DNA of 64,000 nt from the NCBI GenBank assembly GCA_014898425.1, contig RCSZ01000019.1, positions 496,001-560,000 on the forward strand. The letters are read 5' to 3'. A program made the translations under genes and the position numbers. The DNA is from Botryotinia globosa. Its lineage: Eukaryota > Ascomycota > Leotiomycetes > Helotiales > Sclerotiniaceae. The notes below the pieces were generated by a model. That model searched no databases. It was not told the origin of the DNA and worked only from the letters and a program-made list of their open reading frames with translations. Shown in pieces: positions 23,966 to 35,777 of this stretch (the stretch's first letter is position 1; each line of letters begins with the position of its first letter).

Positions 23966-26900
23966 TTCCATCATCAGTGTAGTTGAAGGTATCCTTAATG
24001 ATGAATAGGCGTTGGGGTTTTAGTTGACGAATCACGGCAGCAGTGTAAAGTTGCTGCAGACAAAAGATCGACACTTGGATGTTCGGGAGTGTCATAATGT
24101 AGATGACCTGAGCGAGTGCTATGCCTAGGTAGGTGTGCATATTGTGCATGTTAAACAGGGCTAGAAGAGTAGGGTCACTAGACACTGGACGCCACAAACG
24201 ACAGGCCTATTCGGAAAGGAAATCCGAATTCTCATTTCAACGAACAATACGTACCTCTTTTCCCTTTTGGTGCCCGGTGTAGCCAGATTGATATTCTGAC
24301 TCTTTCCTTATTTAGTGAAAGAGCTGGGATAATTTCATATCGACTGTTGCTCAACCATGGAAAGCTTTTCGCAACCTTACGAGAAAACCGCAAGCCTCCC
24401 GTCGTGACCGTCGGAGCACAGATTAAAATCGTATTCACCGCTGCTGTGAAATCAAAGAAAGGGAGGAATAACTACATTACCCCGTATTTTAGTCGTCCTG
24501 ATACATACTGCAGTGCTTTCTCTTCTTCGTCCCACTCACGTAGATTTACTTTTTTCTGCTGTCCAAAGGAAGCAAAGAGGAATGCGTATTACAATGATCA
24601 AAATACCTGCGACCGCCTCTTCAATCCTCGCAAGTCGCTATCCATATACCTAACCCGAGTTATTTCGTCTGCTATTCAATCATGTGAACTATTAATAGAA
24701 GGAGAACCATCACAACAAATAGCTCGATCTTTGTGGTGAAATTATGAAAGTATAATATTGATATATTTTCTGACATAATAATGAGAGAACTGACCAGATC
24801 ATGCGGAGATTCTCCCTAAGTAACCCCGAACTAATCCTAGTCAAGTAGTAAATTCAGGAGATGTGGATGATGCTCCCTTTGGTCGTTTAGATAACTGACT
24901 TGTACGATTGGATGAACACCCTTGATATCAGTCGTGGCTGTGCTTGTTTTGAAATAATTGACTCCTTTCGTGTAGTTGAATAGATGGGATTGGGCAGCTG
25001 CCTCTAGATATCAGCATTACAAGGGGAAAAGAGTACTAGGACGTGATTAGTCATGAAAAATACTTAGATGTGAAATAGAAGAGAAATGAAAGGCTGCTTT
25101 TACATAAAAAAAACAAGAGCCCAATCTTACCTCCTGTTCGAACTCTTGGTCATACTGCACTGCACGTATGAAGCGATCAACAATCTAAGTAGAAATGTTG
25201 TCATCTGGGACGTATAGTTAATCTGCCCAGTTCATATATTCCGTTTCAAGGGAGGTATCATCTTGCTAGAGAATATTCCCTCGCTCCTATCAAATTCCAA
25301 AATGGATAATTTACTCGGTACTCTATCTATCAAGCCTATCTCTAAAGTGGCAACAAAATAGGGCTTTTCACCTAAGAATATCAAGATGCAGCCACTATCA
25401 AGGTACTCAACTTATCTTTCTATTACTTCCTATCTCATTCCCTTGCTCGCCATCTTCATGCATTAAGTTGAGAAGCCTTCGAACATTCATCAATCAGTTC
25501 AGTATGTATCATATTTTTTCCAACAAAAAACGATGGATTTACAGGTACCAAGGAATAATAAGCTTTAGCTCATATGACAGCTCGCGAGTTAATTATAATT
25601 CCAAAACTGGGGACTAACACAGATAACTTTTCACTCTTCCTTGGGGTGTGGCTTCAATAGTTTGAATGCTAGAGGCCTCCAGGCAGACTCATTAAAATAA
25701 CAATATTTCGAGTTTTCCTTGCCTCATCTCATAATCAATCATAATCACTGGGCTCGAGAATCCGTGACTCCATCGTCGTAGTACACGATATTGTCGAATC
25801 CATCCCATTGTTGTACGTCGTCCTACCTCATGCAAGGTCCCATACTCATACCTCATTACCGACTTGCCTCGGAAGCTAGATTGGCCTTTCGGGTGTGATG
25901 TGAAATAAAGTTACGATCATCTACTAGGTTTTCCTCGTACTACCTACGCTTGTATTCTATTATGCCAGGGAGCAGGCCAGGGCTATACTCGTCGCTTGCG
26001 GCACCGAATCACTAGACGAACACCACACCATACACAACAACGTTGACGAGTGGTCCAATGAATCAGATGGAGCCACGATACCAAACTTAATAAAGCTCAC
26101 ATAACCTTCAGTCAGACCAAATATCAGTCTCTATTGCGCCACCAAACTTTTGGCTGACAGTTCTTGATTATTTTAAGCTCCTCTCTCCATTCTATTTCCT
26201 ATGTGATGCGTAGCTCATCCAACTAAGCGCGCCTGCTTAAGGTACCTCGATTACTACGCCACCAAGGGAAACTCCGTGCAATTTCCCATATGGCTACCTG
26301 CATGACCTACTGCCTTGCACAAGACTTTTAATTTTTGAAAAAGTCGGTCGGCACCATCCGGGCCTCAAAATGCCTTTGGTAAATTCGCCAAGAAATGACA
26401 TATATCGATTTTCATTTTCAGCTGATCTCGTTGGTTTCCATCAGCTTCTATTTTTTGATCTTCTTGTTGCATGATCTAGTTGTTGCAATAATACTTCTGT
26501 TTGATATAACTGTATTGATACTTATCAGCAAATAGTATAAAATTCAGAACGCTTAACTTCTATCTTCGGTTCTATTTGTGTGTTTTTCTTCCATGCATGG
26601 ACAGGTAACAGGGCCTTACATCCTTGTACCACAGCAACATCTTATTAACCACGGTTCTGGATTCTTATTTGATCTTTTTACCCTTGGCTTGCTGCATGAA
26701 GCCGGATTTCGGTTCCTGGTCGTCGGGTTGATCACAATTTCATGTACGCGCCTGTTGGCAAAGTGTTGGCATGGACTACCATTGTGCTGCATAACATCTA
26801 AAACAGCAAGCTGAACTAACGAACGACCTTGCATTGAAAACGATCAAAGGCTAAACTGTTTGCGAAAGGAAAGAAGCAAAAGAAAGGACGCTTACCCTGT

Positions 26901-28789
26901 CCTGTACGAAGACTCCACGTGGCGAGGACGGAAATGGAAATTTGATGACGATAGACTATGGATGTGTTCCCGCGCTGGCCACGTGGATTTAAAGCAATAT
27001 CGAGAAATCAGCAATTCTTCCAGGCCGTTCCGGGCGAAATCATAACGGGAAAAGGGCGGTATACGAGAGATAATTTCGAGGAGCGGTATGGGTACACGGT
27101 ATGTGATCAGCCTTTTCTTTCCTGTCCACTTGGCATATGCATAGATGATCGATCCACGAAGCATAACTGTCTCCACGGGAAAGAAACAGGGCTTTGGGTT
27201 TATAAATGAGAGAGTGCCACCAATATCCCTATGGACATTACGGGTAGATTCATATTTCCTTCCCCGTGGGGAAGCACTCGGCTTCCTGCGACTGCGACGG
27301 GAGGTGAAGATTGAACATTTGTACCACAAAGTATCGAGGCTCTCAGCGATGACGGCGCCTTGAAATCATCGGAGCGTATCAAGCTTGCGAATTCTATGAG
27401 ACCATTTTAGTATGTGCTACATAATTGTCAAGTCAAAACTTTACTCGACCGCGCACCTCCAAGTACAAGTCTTCTAAACAAGTGTGAGACTCAAGGAAGG
27501 GAAGGACAATGCTCAGCAGAGAGCGAGTCAATGACATAGTACACGCGTATCTATGATGTACTCTATACAAGTGATGTCCTTTATATATCATATATTCATT
27601 TCTGCGCATGATGAGAAGATCCCAATTCACTGCTACAAGATGGATTTCAAAGCTGAGAATTCCAGATGTGCAACAAAAAATCTCACTCTTGACTCTACTG
27701 GCTCAATTGTCTAGGTCTAGTGAATTGACTTCCGTTTCCACTATATATCGTTTATTCATAAAATGGAAATAGATTCGGCGAGGAGATTCGGGAGGTCTCG
27801 CCATTATATTATTCCATTTTATTTCAAGACTAATATCATACTTCGGACTTCTTGCCTCGGTATAGATAAGTTATTTCGAAAGAGACCTGATATAGGTAGG
27901 GAAACGTACAATACCTCTTCGGGATGAAGTTTCACTTCCCGCAAACATCCCATGGAGATTCTTACCAACACTCCTGGTGTAAGATTTTGCCGCGGGCTTT
28001 CCACGGATGCTTCAAAAATTGAATTGTCAGCTAGCGGAAAGAACAGTATTGGGTTGATGATCTTTGTCGCTCTCATGCTCACTTTCCCACTATTTTTGAA
28101 GAGTCAGCGACGATGACTTTTCTTGAAAGCTAGGCGAAAGAAATATCACAACGTTGATAGCGGATTAAACTATCAATACATCGTCTAAATTGCATGTGAT
28201 GTCAGAATATATAAATCTTTAATTCATCAACCTCCTTTCCTCATCATTACCCCAATCAAATTTAACATTGAACAATTCTCACCCACAAAATGCAATACAA
28301 CCTCAGCTCTCGGCACCACGGTTCCCGAATCCCACCCCCTGACCACCCACCCCATCAGCAAAATTTCCCGAGAAGATGCACAGAACGCACGCACGCAACC
28401 ACGGAACATAAGATGTGATAGCGGAGTGCAGGAGTCGGAATCTTACTCCGTGGAATTCTTCATTTGTTTATTATTTGCCGATCACAGTCGTAGTCACTAT
28501 CACATTGCATGTGCAGATAATATATGTGTGTGAGTGAAAGAACATGGTTTAGGCGTGGAGTCCGGGGGCAATTTCTCCTTTGGGATAGCATCGCCGTGGG
28601 GGCTGGAATTGCGGGGATCGTGGTAGGGGCGAGGAGACGACATGTGGTGATGTACTTTTTGATATCTTGGCTGAGGGGAGCGGGATTGTGTCTTTTTATC
28701 AGCTGTTGATGCTAGCAAATATTGCTGAACGTCGTTTGAGGTTGAGTAAACATAGTTCATTCTTCATGACCCCCATGACAAAGTTGACC

Positions 28790-29959
28790 TTACGTACCAT
28801 CCTTGAATACTTTTCTCGCCCATTCCAACCTCAAACTCATATAGGCTTGAGAGAGATTTGTCTGGGGTTTGTGTAAACTATCAAAGTCACTACGGTTCCC
28901 CTTCAATATATGCAACTCCGTTTCATTCCCTGCGTCCATCAATCTCGTCGCATATTTCATGACTTGGCCCCTAAACACTTCCTCCCTGCCGACATCAATC
29001 CATGTTGGTGGTAAATCATACAAATCTGGCGCACAGGCTGGTGTTACATATTCCAGATGCTGTGACCGATGATATGCTCTCCAAAGTTTTTCTTTCCGAA
29101 GAGCTTCTGAAAGAATTCTTTTGTCACTCGGATCAGCGTCTACTATAAGCTGGCGGTCGGAAACATGGTCTGGAATGCTATAAATGTCCTGCAGATGATA
29201 ATCCCATACAGTTTTATTCCAGACTTTGGAGGTCCAGAACTCCCCTTCCTCCTCGGAATTTTGTTTCGTTTCTACAACCAAGCGATCATCGATTATGGGA
29301 CAGATTAAGCATTGGGCCATTAATTTTCCCCTTCCATGTAGTCCCATGTCGACTCTATCACGAGCCATGATTGCAGTTCCGGCAGCAAGTCCTCCTCCTA
29401 AAAACTGCCCAGCTATCATGATCTTCGTATGATCGATGCGCAAATTCATTGCCTCTTTAAAAACGTATTGAAGACCACGATAGCAATCTGTTAGTGGAGT
29501 GGGGCACCAATGCTTGTCCAGAAGGCGATAATCAATTGTCAACAGTACAAGGTCAAGTTGTTTGATCAGATCGAAGAAGCAGGATATACCGTCAAAGGGT
29601 CCATCAGCCATGAAAGGGTCACCGTGAATGAAATATATTGCCGGTCTGAAGTATAAAGATGTGGCAGTTTTGAGTTGTAAGATAACGATTTTGATATCTC
29701 CGTATGTGTCTGGAATTCCTGGAAACTTTGAAACGGCCACTTTCGTGGCAGATATTTCTGGGTGGTCGGCAAGAGCAGCTTCTGCGGAAGTTTTCGGTCG
29801 GGATTGCCAGTGACGAAGCATAGTGGTTGTTTCTTTTGTGAACAAAGATTCGGTGCGTCTCATAGGTCTATTGTTCCGAGCTTTCTCGTGTTCAGGGGTA
29901 TCTGGTAGTGTATGAGGAGGCCTTGAAGAAAGGTCTTTTGAGAAGGGATGTCTTAACAT
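28790..29959 (-). CDS. Alpha/beta-hydrolase fold-3 protein lacking the catalytic serine
   Basis: Uninterrupted 389-aa frame related to the hormone-sensitive-lipase/esterase family (alpha/beta hydrolase fold-3). Visible landmarks are HGDP at 112-115 where the family has HGGG, DYRL at 143-146, GQFLGGGLAAG at 184-194 where the family has GDSAGGG, and PPTWIDVGREEVFR at 317-330. The nucleophile position is Phe186 instead of Ser, and the usual catalytic His of GGFHGFD is replaced (GNRSDFD, 354-360). The acidic position (REE) may be kept. It should therefore have no esterase activity by the normal mechanism, although no stop or frameshift is present. It could be a pseudoenzyme with a binding role, or a gene early in decay. 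No signal peptide, so probably intracellular. Confidence 0.75.
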   Translation of the reverse strand: MLRHPFSKDLSSRPPHTLPDTPEHEKARNNRPMRRTESLFTKETTTMLRHWQSRPKTSAEAALADHPEISATKVAVSKFPGIPDTYGDIKIVILQLKTATSLYFRPAIYFIHGDPFMADGPFDGISCFFDLIKQLDLVLLTIDYRLLDKHWCPTPLTDCYRGLQYVFKEAMNLRIDHTKIMIAGQFLGGGLAAGTAIMARDRVDMGLHGRGKLMAQCLICPIIDDRLVVETKQNSEEEGEFWTSKVWNKTVWDYHLQDIYSIPDHVSDRQLIVDADPSDKRILSEALRKEKLWRAYHRSQHLEYVTPACAPDLYDLPPTWIDVGREEVFRGQVMKYATRLMDAGNETELHILKGNRSDFDSLHKPQTNLSQAYMSLRLEWARKVFKDGT

Positions 29960-30942
29960 GATGATAACTACTTCCGTTGTCGCAAGATTTAATTCTTGAA
30001 GTTAGAATATGCTACTGTACTAATGGATTTTGGAGATATTTCGAGTCTGTATCACTGTTTGAGAAGTAAGAGAATAGCAAAAATGATTCCAAAATTTCTG
30101 AACTTTGTCAAGCTCTGAGGCTGTCATGAAGTTCAGAGACCTCTGAGGAAATTAAACTTGACGCTACCTGCCCATAATCTAAATCTGTGCTTGCCCTGAG
30201 ATTTAATTAAAATGCATCAGTAGGAGCACAGAGGAGTAGGTGCGATATGGCTAAGATTAGACACTCGGGAGTGCTCAGGTTAGTAGGGCTATTAGATCTA
30301 GAGATATACTGAAAACTCAATATTGTACGGCACTAGATGCTCCATGAAAAAAAAAATGAACGACAAGTACTCGTAGTTACGATTCTGTCTAGAACATGTA
30401 TATTCTCATTAGTCAATCAAAGGAGGAAAGAACGACATTGAGCTGGTGGTTGCACAGTGCTTCTGTTCCCTTCTCCATTCTTCATGTATAAAATTATCTG
30501 GAATTGTCAGGATGGAAGTGACTCATTCTCTGAAGTCGATTTGCCAAGTTCAGGTTTCTCTATTCACTTGAATTGAAGCTTCTGTAGTTATATCCACGTC
30601 GAAGAACATACCTGCATAGCGTATTTCTGTCGCAAGAAGCTGTCCTTTCGGTGAAATGATGTATCATGGGGGGTGAAATTTGACAATCGAAGTGAAAAAT
30701 GTGCACAAGTGAAATATAGATGATTACAATTCCTCAACAACCTAAACCGGGTATAGTACTACTCTAAAAATGACTCCCCCTATTTTCGCCGCCTTTCATA
30801 GAGGCAGCGTGTCCAAATTTGATACGAGATTTCATTATTTGAAAGGCTCTTAATATCTAGAATGAATCCAAAATCTCAAACAATATCAACTTTCCAATGG
30901 GATTGAAAAGTTGAAGGTTCCAGCTGCCGGGTTATATCCGGA
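29960..30942. other. Intergenic, nothing distinctive
   Basis: Upstream region of the degenerate hydrolase gene and 3' region of the kinase gene, both on the minus strand. No open frame or structured repeat worth reporting. Confidence 0.6.
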
Positions 30943-32977
30943 CTATTCAAACCCTTCAATCCATCTCCTAACCATTTCACAGTCCCACCTATCAGATCTC
31001 TTCTCAGCTAACATTCCCTTGATCCCCTCTGCCATCTCATGATTCTCAAATCCTGCCGGAAATTTACCAGATCTGATATTATTCAATACAATGTGACGCT
31101 CGGTGCGGGTAGTAAAGGGGGTGATCAGCTCAAACGCTATAATTCCCAAGGCATAAACGTCCAATTTAGGAGAGACGATAGGAGACTCTCCTGGAGGCAT
31201 ATAAAGCTTTGTCCCTGCTTGTTTTGACCCGAGACGAGATAGCTGTGTTGAGGGATTAAGTTCGATAGCTCTTGTAGATGGTCCAGCAGCAGGAGTAGCC
31301 GTAGTTTCAGCAAGTTTGACTGCTAGTCCAAGATCACCAATGCACGGCGTAATATAAGCTTTATTTTGATCAGCAGACCCAGTACACGTTGGACAGGCGC
31401 TTCTGCTGACATCTATTAAGTCGTGCGAGGGAACGAATGCTTCCAGGTCCTTCTTGGCGGATAGGAATATATTGGCGGGCTTTAAATCCCTATGGATCAG
31501 GCGTTTTGCGTGGAGATATTGGACTCCATTGAGAATCGCACCTAGTATTCGAATTGTGGGAAGTGTATGAAAGCAGTGGCGGATGGGAAACTCGTGACCT
31601 GGCTGTGGTGTATCTGTTGAGATATATTCCTCCAATGTCAGAGGATAGACAGTAAATCGAATGTATAGGATGCGAGCTCTATTGTCTTGTAGGGTGATGG
31701 TGTTGGCATTGTTGTTGCTTTCATATTCTTCCTCTCCATCTTTGCTCTCCTCTGACGACTTCCCGCTGGATCTTGTCGCGGTTGCATTTGAAACATCAAA
31801 AACTACACCACCATCACCGCTATTTGTGAGTACCTGGTCGCTGCTAGTTTTACCTCGTCTTCTGTTGTCTTTTTCAAGTTCCTTCTCCATGTCCAGACGC
31901 AAATCATTCATGCCGAAAGTGGGGTCTTGCTGCATTCCAAGTTCATCTTCTGATTGTTCCACCTCGCTCATAGACATTGAGAGATAGCTTGATTCATCCT
32001 CAGCATCCATCAAACGCCGTGTTGATGGAACGATTACATTTCCCATCTCAATCCAGCAGCCATAGTAGTTGACAATGTTGGGGTGTTTGTGTTCAGCCAG
32101 TGCTTTTACCTCAGACAATAGTGTCGCTGTGTCGACCTTGCGTAGCTGGTCTGGTGTAATGATGACCTTCAGGAAGTCAGCAAGAGAAGATTCTCAACAC
32201 CCGAACAATGAAAAATGCTAGATTCAAGGGGTATGAATTATTCTTACTCACCTTCTTGATAGCGCATTCTAGGTCATCAACTCTATGTTTCACTTTATAG
32301 ACTGCGCCAAATCCTCCTTTGCCTAGCAGGCTAATCTGCTCCCATTCTCTGTTATAAATTGACCTATATTGAAAAGGATTTGCGGTCAAAGCAGCTGACG
32401 AGAAAGGGTTCTTAGAGATCATTGCAAGATTGAGATTTGGCGGCTGGTCGAAATAGGACATTCCGATCGACGAATTAGACGTTAATGGAAGGATGGAGTT
32501 TTGGCTAAAGGTCGAAGTCTGTACACGCTGCAATGCACTTTGAGAGAGAATAGAATCGAATGTTGAGAGATAGCCCTCGCGTAGAGTTGCAAAGTGCCGA
32601 CCTGCAAGCTCGTCTGCTCTGGGAAGTACGCCTGACCGGCGAAGCTCACCCGCCATATCGCTGAAGAGCACTTGAGCTAAACGCTGGATATCTGGATGAT
32701 TTTCTGGCAATTGATCATCTGGACCACGACCAGAGTTTAAGGTGGTCAAAGCTTGTGCTTTACATCTTGCCTCGATCAAGGAGAGGTAAAAAAGAGTGGA
32801 TTGCTGGCTGTTTGATTGTCCAATTGGCAAATGTACATCGCCAAATCTCGTCAGAGCTGTAGAAGGAGATTGAGGAGGAAGGTGGATGTCCTCGGTGGAT
32901 GAATCATATTGAGACTTTTCATCCGTCGTCTCCTCGTCACTAGAGAAGGTTCTTTTGTTGCCAGTAGTAGAAGACAT
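30943..32977 (-). CDS. eIF2-alpha-kinase-like Ser/Thr protein kinase (HRI/PEK type)
   Basis: Predicted stress kinase that phosphorylates eIF2-alpha to lower translation initiation. Exons 32977-32252 and 32166-30943 flank an 85-bp intron (GTGAGT...GAAG) that falls right after the catalytic Lys pair; the product is 649 aa. Motifs: glycine loop LGKGGFGAVYKV (219-230), AIKK with Lys241, HPNIVNYYGCW, HRDLKPANIF with Asp469, GDLGLA with Asp520 (DLG for DFG), GTKLYMPPGE with Glu569, then DVYALGIIAFEL. A large acidic insert of roughly 115 residues (about 290-406) splits the N-lobe, a hallmark of eIF2-alpha kinases. The N-terminal 210 residues have no heme or tRNA-synthetase-like domain that I recognise. 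Closest to fission-yeast Hri1/Hri2 by layout; the assignment is from motifs. Confidence 0.8.
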
Positions 32978-34472
32978 GATATTCCTCTCCTATTTTGTCC
33001 TTGGACGACTTTCAATATCGAACTGAGGTCTGAACATTGAATTGCTGATATATAGCAAACGAAGAAATTGGAGAATAACCTTGAGTGCAGTGTAGAACTG
33101 ATACGAGAGTCAAGTATGTGATATGTCCACTCCTTTTGTCTTTCTTATACGTGTCAAATTGGCTTTTGATTGCGGTTTCTCCTTTAATGGTACCCTGTCA
33201 AGTGAAGGGCTCGAAAGATAGAGTGTAGGCTACCGAACATGAATATGCCCTGAGCTCTAGAACAGTCATCGAAGCTTCTGTCCAATTCTGGAGAAGCGCC
33301 CTGTAAAAGTGGGTTCGTGGCTCAGACAAGGCACGTGATACGGCCATCCAGAAAATTCAGATGAATCGTGGCGGTGAAACGCGTCAATATCAGAATCACG
33401 ATTTCCATATCACAAGGAAGAGATGTCTCGGATATTCCATATTGAAAGAGAGCAATGCAAAGACTTTAGCTGATATTAAACAAAAGTTGAGCTGCGGAAA
33501 AACGACGAGAACCATCAAGCTAGTTAACTTTAACTATTCTTCCCCAGATCAGATATCACTGGTTTTTCTCTTTGCAGCAGTCAGTGTTGTTCGTGCGCTG
33601 TGACAGACAGAACGCATACGGCGGCATCAAGTGGTTCCATTTGTCTTTCATTTGAGGACCACCAGCGCTGCGATCGAAGAACTCAAGACAGTAATCTAGT
33701 TATTAGCAATCGGAGGCTCAACAAGGATCCGTCATCAAGAAAGCGCTCGTGGTAAATGCACTCCTTGACGACAGGGCCCATTGCATTATCGTCTCATCTT
33801 ACAACACTCTTTAGACGATCCTACTACACTCAACTCAGTGTCTGCTGAAGCTTTGGGTTGGTCATTCAAAGTGTCTCCACCAGGAAACAGTTTTCTGTGT
33901 CCAGGAAACGCCACGCCGAAGGTTGATGGTGAGGGCACACGGGCGACTTCATGACATCTCATTCGCTGAATACTTTGATGTTACTTGGTGATATCAGCGA
34001 GCAGTTATAATTATCGACAGTAGATAGTGCATCTCGTTGCGTTATTCTTCATAGTCACGCCGCTGCACTAGTATATGAGGATCGCTTTCATTACGAGAAC
34101 AACCCCCACAGCTTGCCACGCGTGGTCATTTCTCTGGCTGAAGGTTCAAAGTTAAAAGCGATTGAAACACCTAGAAGGAATTAATCATTCACTTGTTGCT
34201 TGTCGAATTCTACCGAATGCAAACAAATTCCAATTCCGCCATATCGTTGAAGGCCTTGCTACATTTTTGGACGAAGGACCAATTTATACAACAAGCCATT
34301 GTCGGCAATGAAATTAATCGTTACCCAGTATTCTTCACGTTTACTTTGAATTTATCTTGCACAAAATCCTGGTCTTTCGCTTGCCTTTTTTATTCACTGT
34401 AATCACCAACGGGCAGCACCTCTAATTTTCAAGGCTTGGTCCCACGTCAAGTATTTGGATTCTCATCGAATC
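32978..34472. other. Divergent intergenic region
   Basis: Lies between the divergently transcribed kinase (-) and the basic protein (+), so it holds both promoters. Small frames at 33361-33603 and 34193-34402 show no domain. No repeat seen. Confidence 0.6.
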
Positions 34473-35639
34473 ATGAGAACACTTCCATGGAAGAAAAAGA
34501 ATGGTTCGACTACACTGACTCTTCCGAAGAAAGCCATTGCATCTGTCGGCAGATCTACAAAACGCCCTCGTGTTGAAGCTTCTCTTTCTGACAGCGATCA
34601 TGATTCCGACCATCCTCCCAAGCAGATCAAAGCCGTAACCAATAGTTTGTACTCTTATAAGCAGTGCTTTGATTCTCTTGCTGATTTTGATCAAGGCCGT
34701 GAACCATCTACATCACCTCCGCCAGAACCTCCCACTGAAAGGTTTGTTCGATCTGATAACCTATGCGTTTGTCGCTAACCCGTTAGTAGTTTCATGGAGG
34801 AAGGTCGAGAGCATGATGACAAATATCGTATTGTCGAAGACGAATTTTTGACAGTTGCAAAGTCGTTCACTGTACATCTACACACAGCCGAATATAAAAG
34901 ACTTGGAAAAATGGCCAAAACACGAAATGCTGCTGCTATTAATTCGATTTCAAGGCCTGTGGTTGGTAGAATGCCAGATGCAACAAGGCGCAAAGCCGAA
35001 GAAGTTGCAAGGTCGAAAAATCAGCGAGACATTCTAGAGAAATTAGTTGGCAAAAAGGAAGACGGTCTTTCTAGTGATAGTGACGAAGAAACTTTGCCCT
35101 TTGTTGGAACATCACTTTATGGTCTGATGACAAGTCCAAAGAAAAGAGGTATATCACTCATGAACATTTCTTCTCCAACCAAAACTACAAGAGCAGCTGC
35201 GGGATTTCGCAATCCCACTAAATTCAAAACTTCACAACGCGCGTCATCTCCAACTATCAAAAGTAAAACTCAAGCTGTGGATCTGGATCTAGATGCTACA
35301 GCTTCCGAAGACGATGATGATCTAGATGCACCTATTTCGGCTCCAAAATTCCCATTTTCTAGACCAATTAATGGGAAAGATGCTGTTGATACAAAATCAG
35401 AAGCCAAATTACCGAAAATATCAACAATAGCAACTCCTGTTAAGCTACAAAGTTCGAGGACTCCTGTGGCTCTTGAGGGCAATGTTTATAAATCTACCAA
35501 AACTCCAATCGCTGACCCGCCCTCTCATTCATCTGCCACTCAAGATAGGATAGCAAGACGAATTGCGCAGACGAAAATTAGAAGGAAACAGGAGGAGGAA
35601 GACAAGAAGAAACTCGACATCATACCGACATTCTTATGA
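34473..35639 (+). CDS. Hypothetical nuclear-type basic/acidic protein
   Basis: Conserved-looking but unnamed protein of 373 aa. Exon 1 is 34473-34741, exon 2 is 34787-35639; the intron starts GTTTGT, has branch site CGCTAACC and ends TTAG or TTAGTAG. The first 45 residues are very basic (KKKN, KRPRVE, a candidate nuclear localisation signal). After the junction comes the most structured part, DDKYRIVEDEFLTVAKSF with HLHTAEYKRLGKMAK, probably helical. The rest is Ser/Thr/Pro-rich with acidic patches (DSDEET, SEDDDD) and a basic coiled C-terminus (IARRIAQTKIRRKQEEEDKK). The start is the first ATG in frame; an upstream TTG was disregarded. Composition suggests a chromatin or nuclear role, which is inference only. 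Confidence 0.7.
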
Positions 35640-35777
35640 TTAATCAACAACCCTATGTTGAAATTATCATCACAATTTAATCACATATGACTCACGGACC
35701 TCGTTGAAAACTTTACTCATGAACTTTGAATTAAATTGTTTACTACGATCATCGCAACTACAATAAATTTGTGCACA

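Larger units (their letters stand above)
19009..28789. other. Gene-poor interval upstream of medA-like gene
   Basis: About 9.8 kb without a supported gene. The first 2-3 kb probably carry the promoter and spliced 5' leader of the medA-like gene: canonical splice signals occur at 19061/18994, and TTTTAG precedes 19115. The rest holds short unrecognised frames, for example 24347-24739 (+, 130 codons) and 26892-27329 (-, 145 codons), with no domain and no splice support. Items that stand out (a TTTTC array, an organelle-like stretch, a decayed reading frame) are listed separately. Confidence 0.5.

Noticed and set aside
24347..24739. 130-codon plus-strand frame as a gene
   Set aside because: Unrecognised, opposed by an open minus-strand frame, with no splice partners; too weak to list as a gene.
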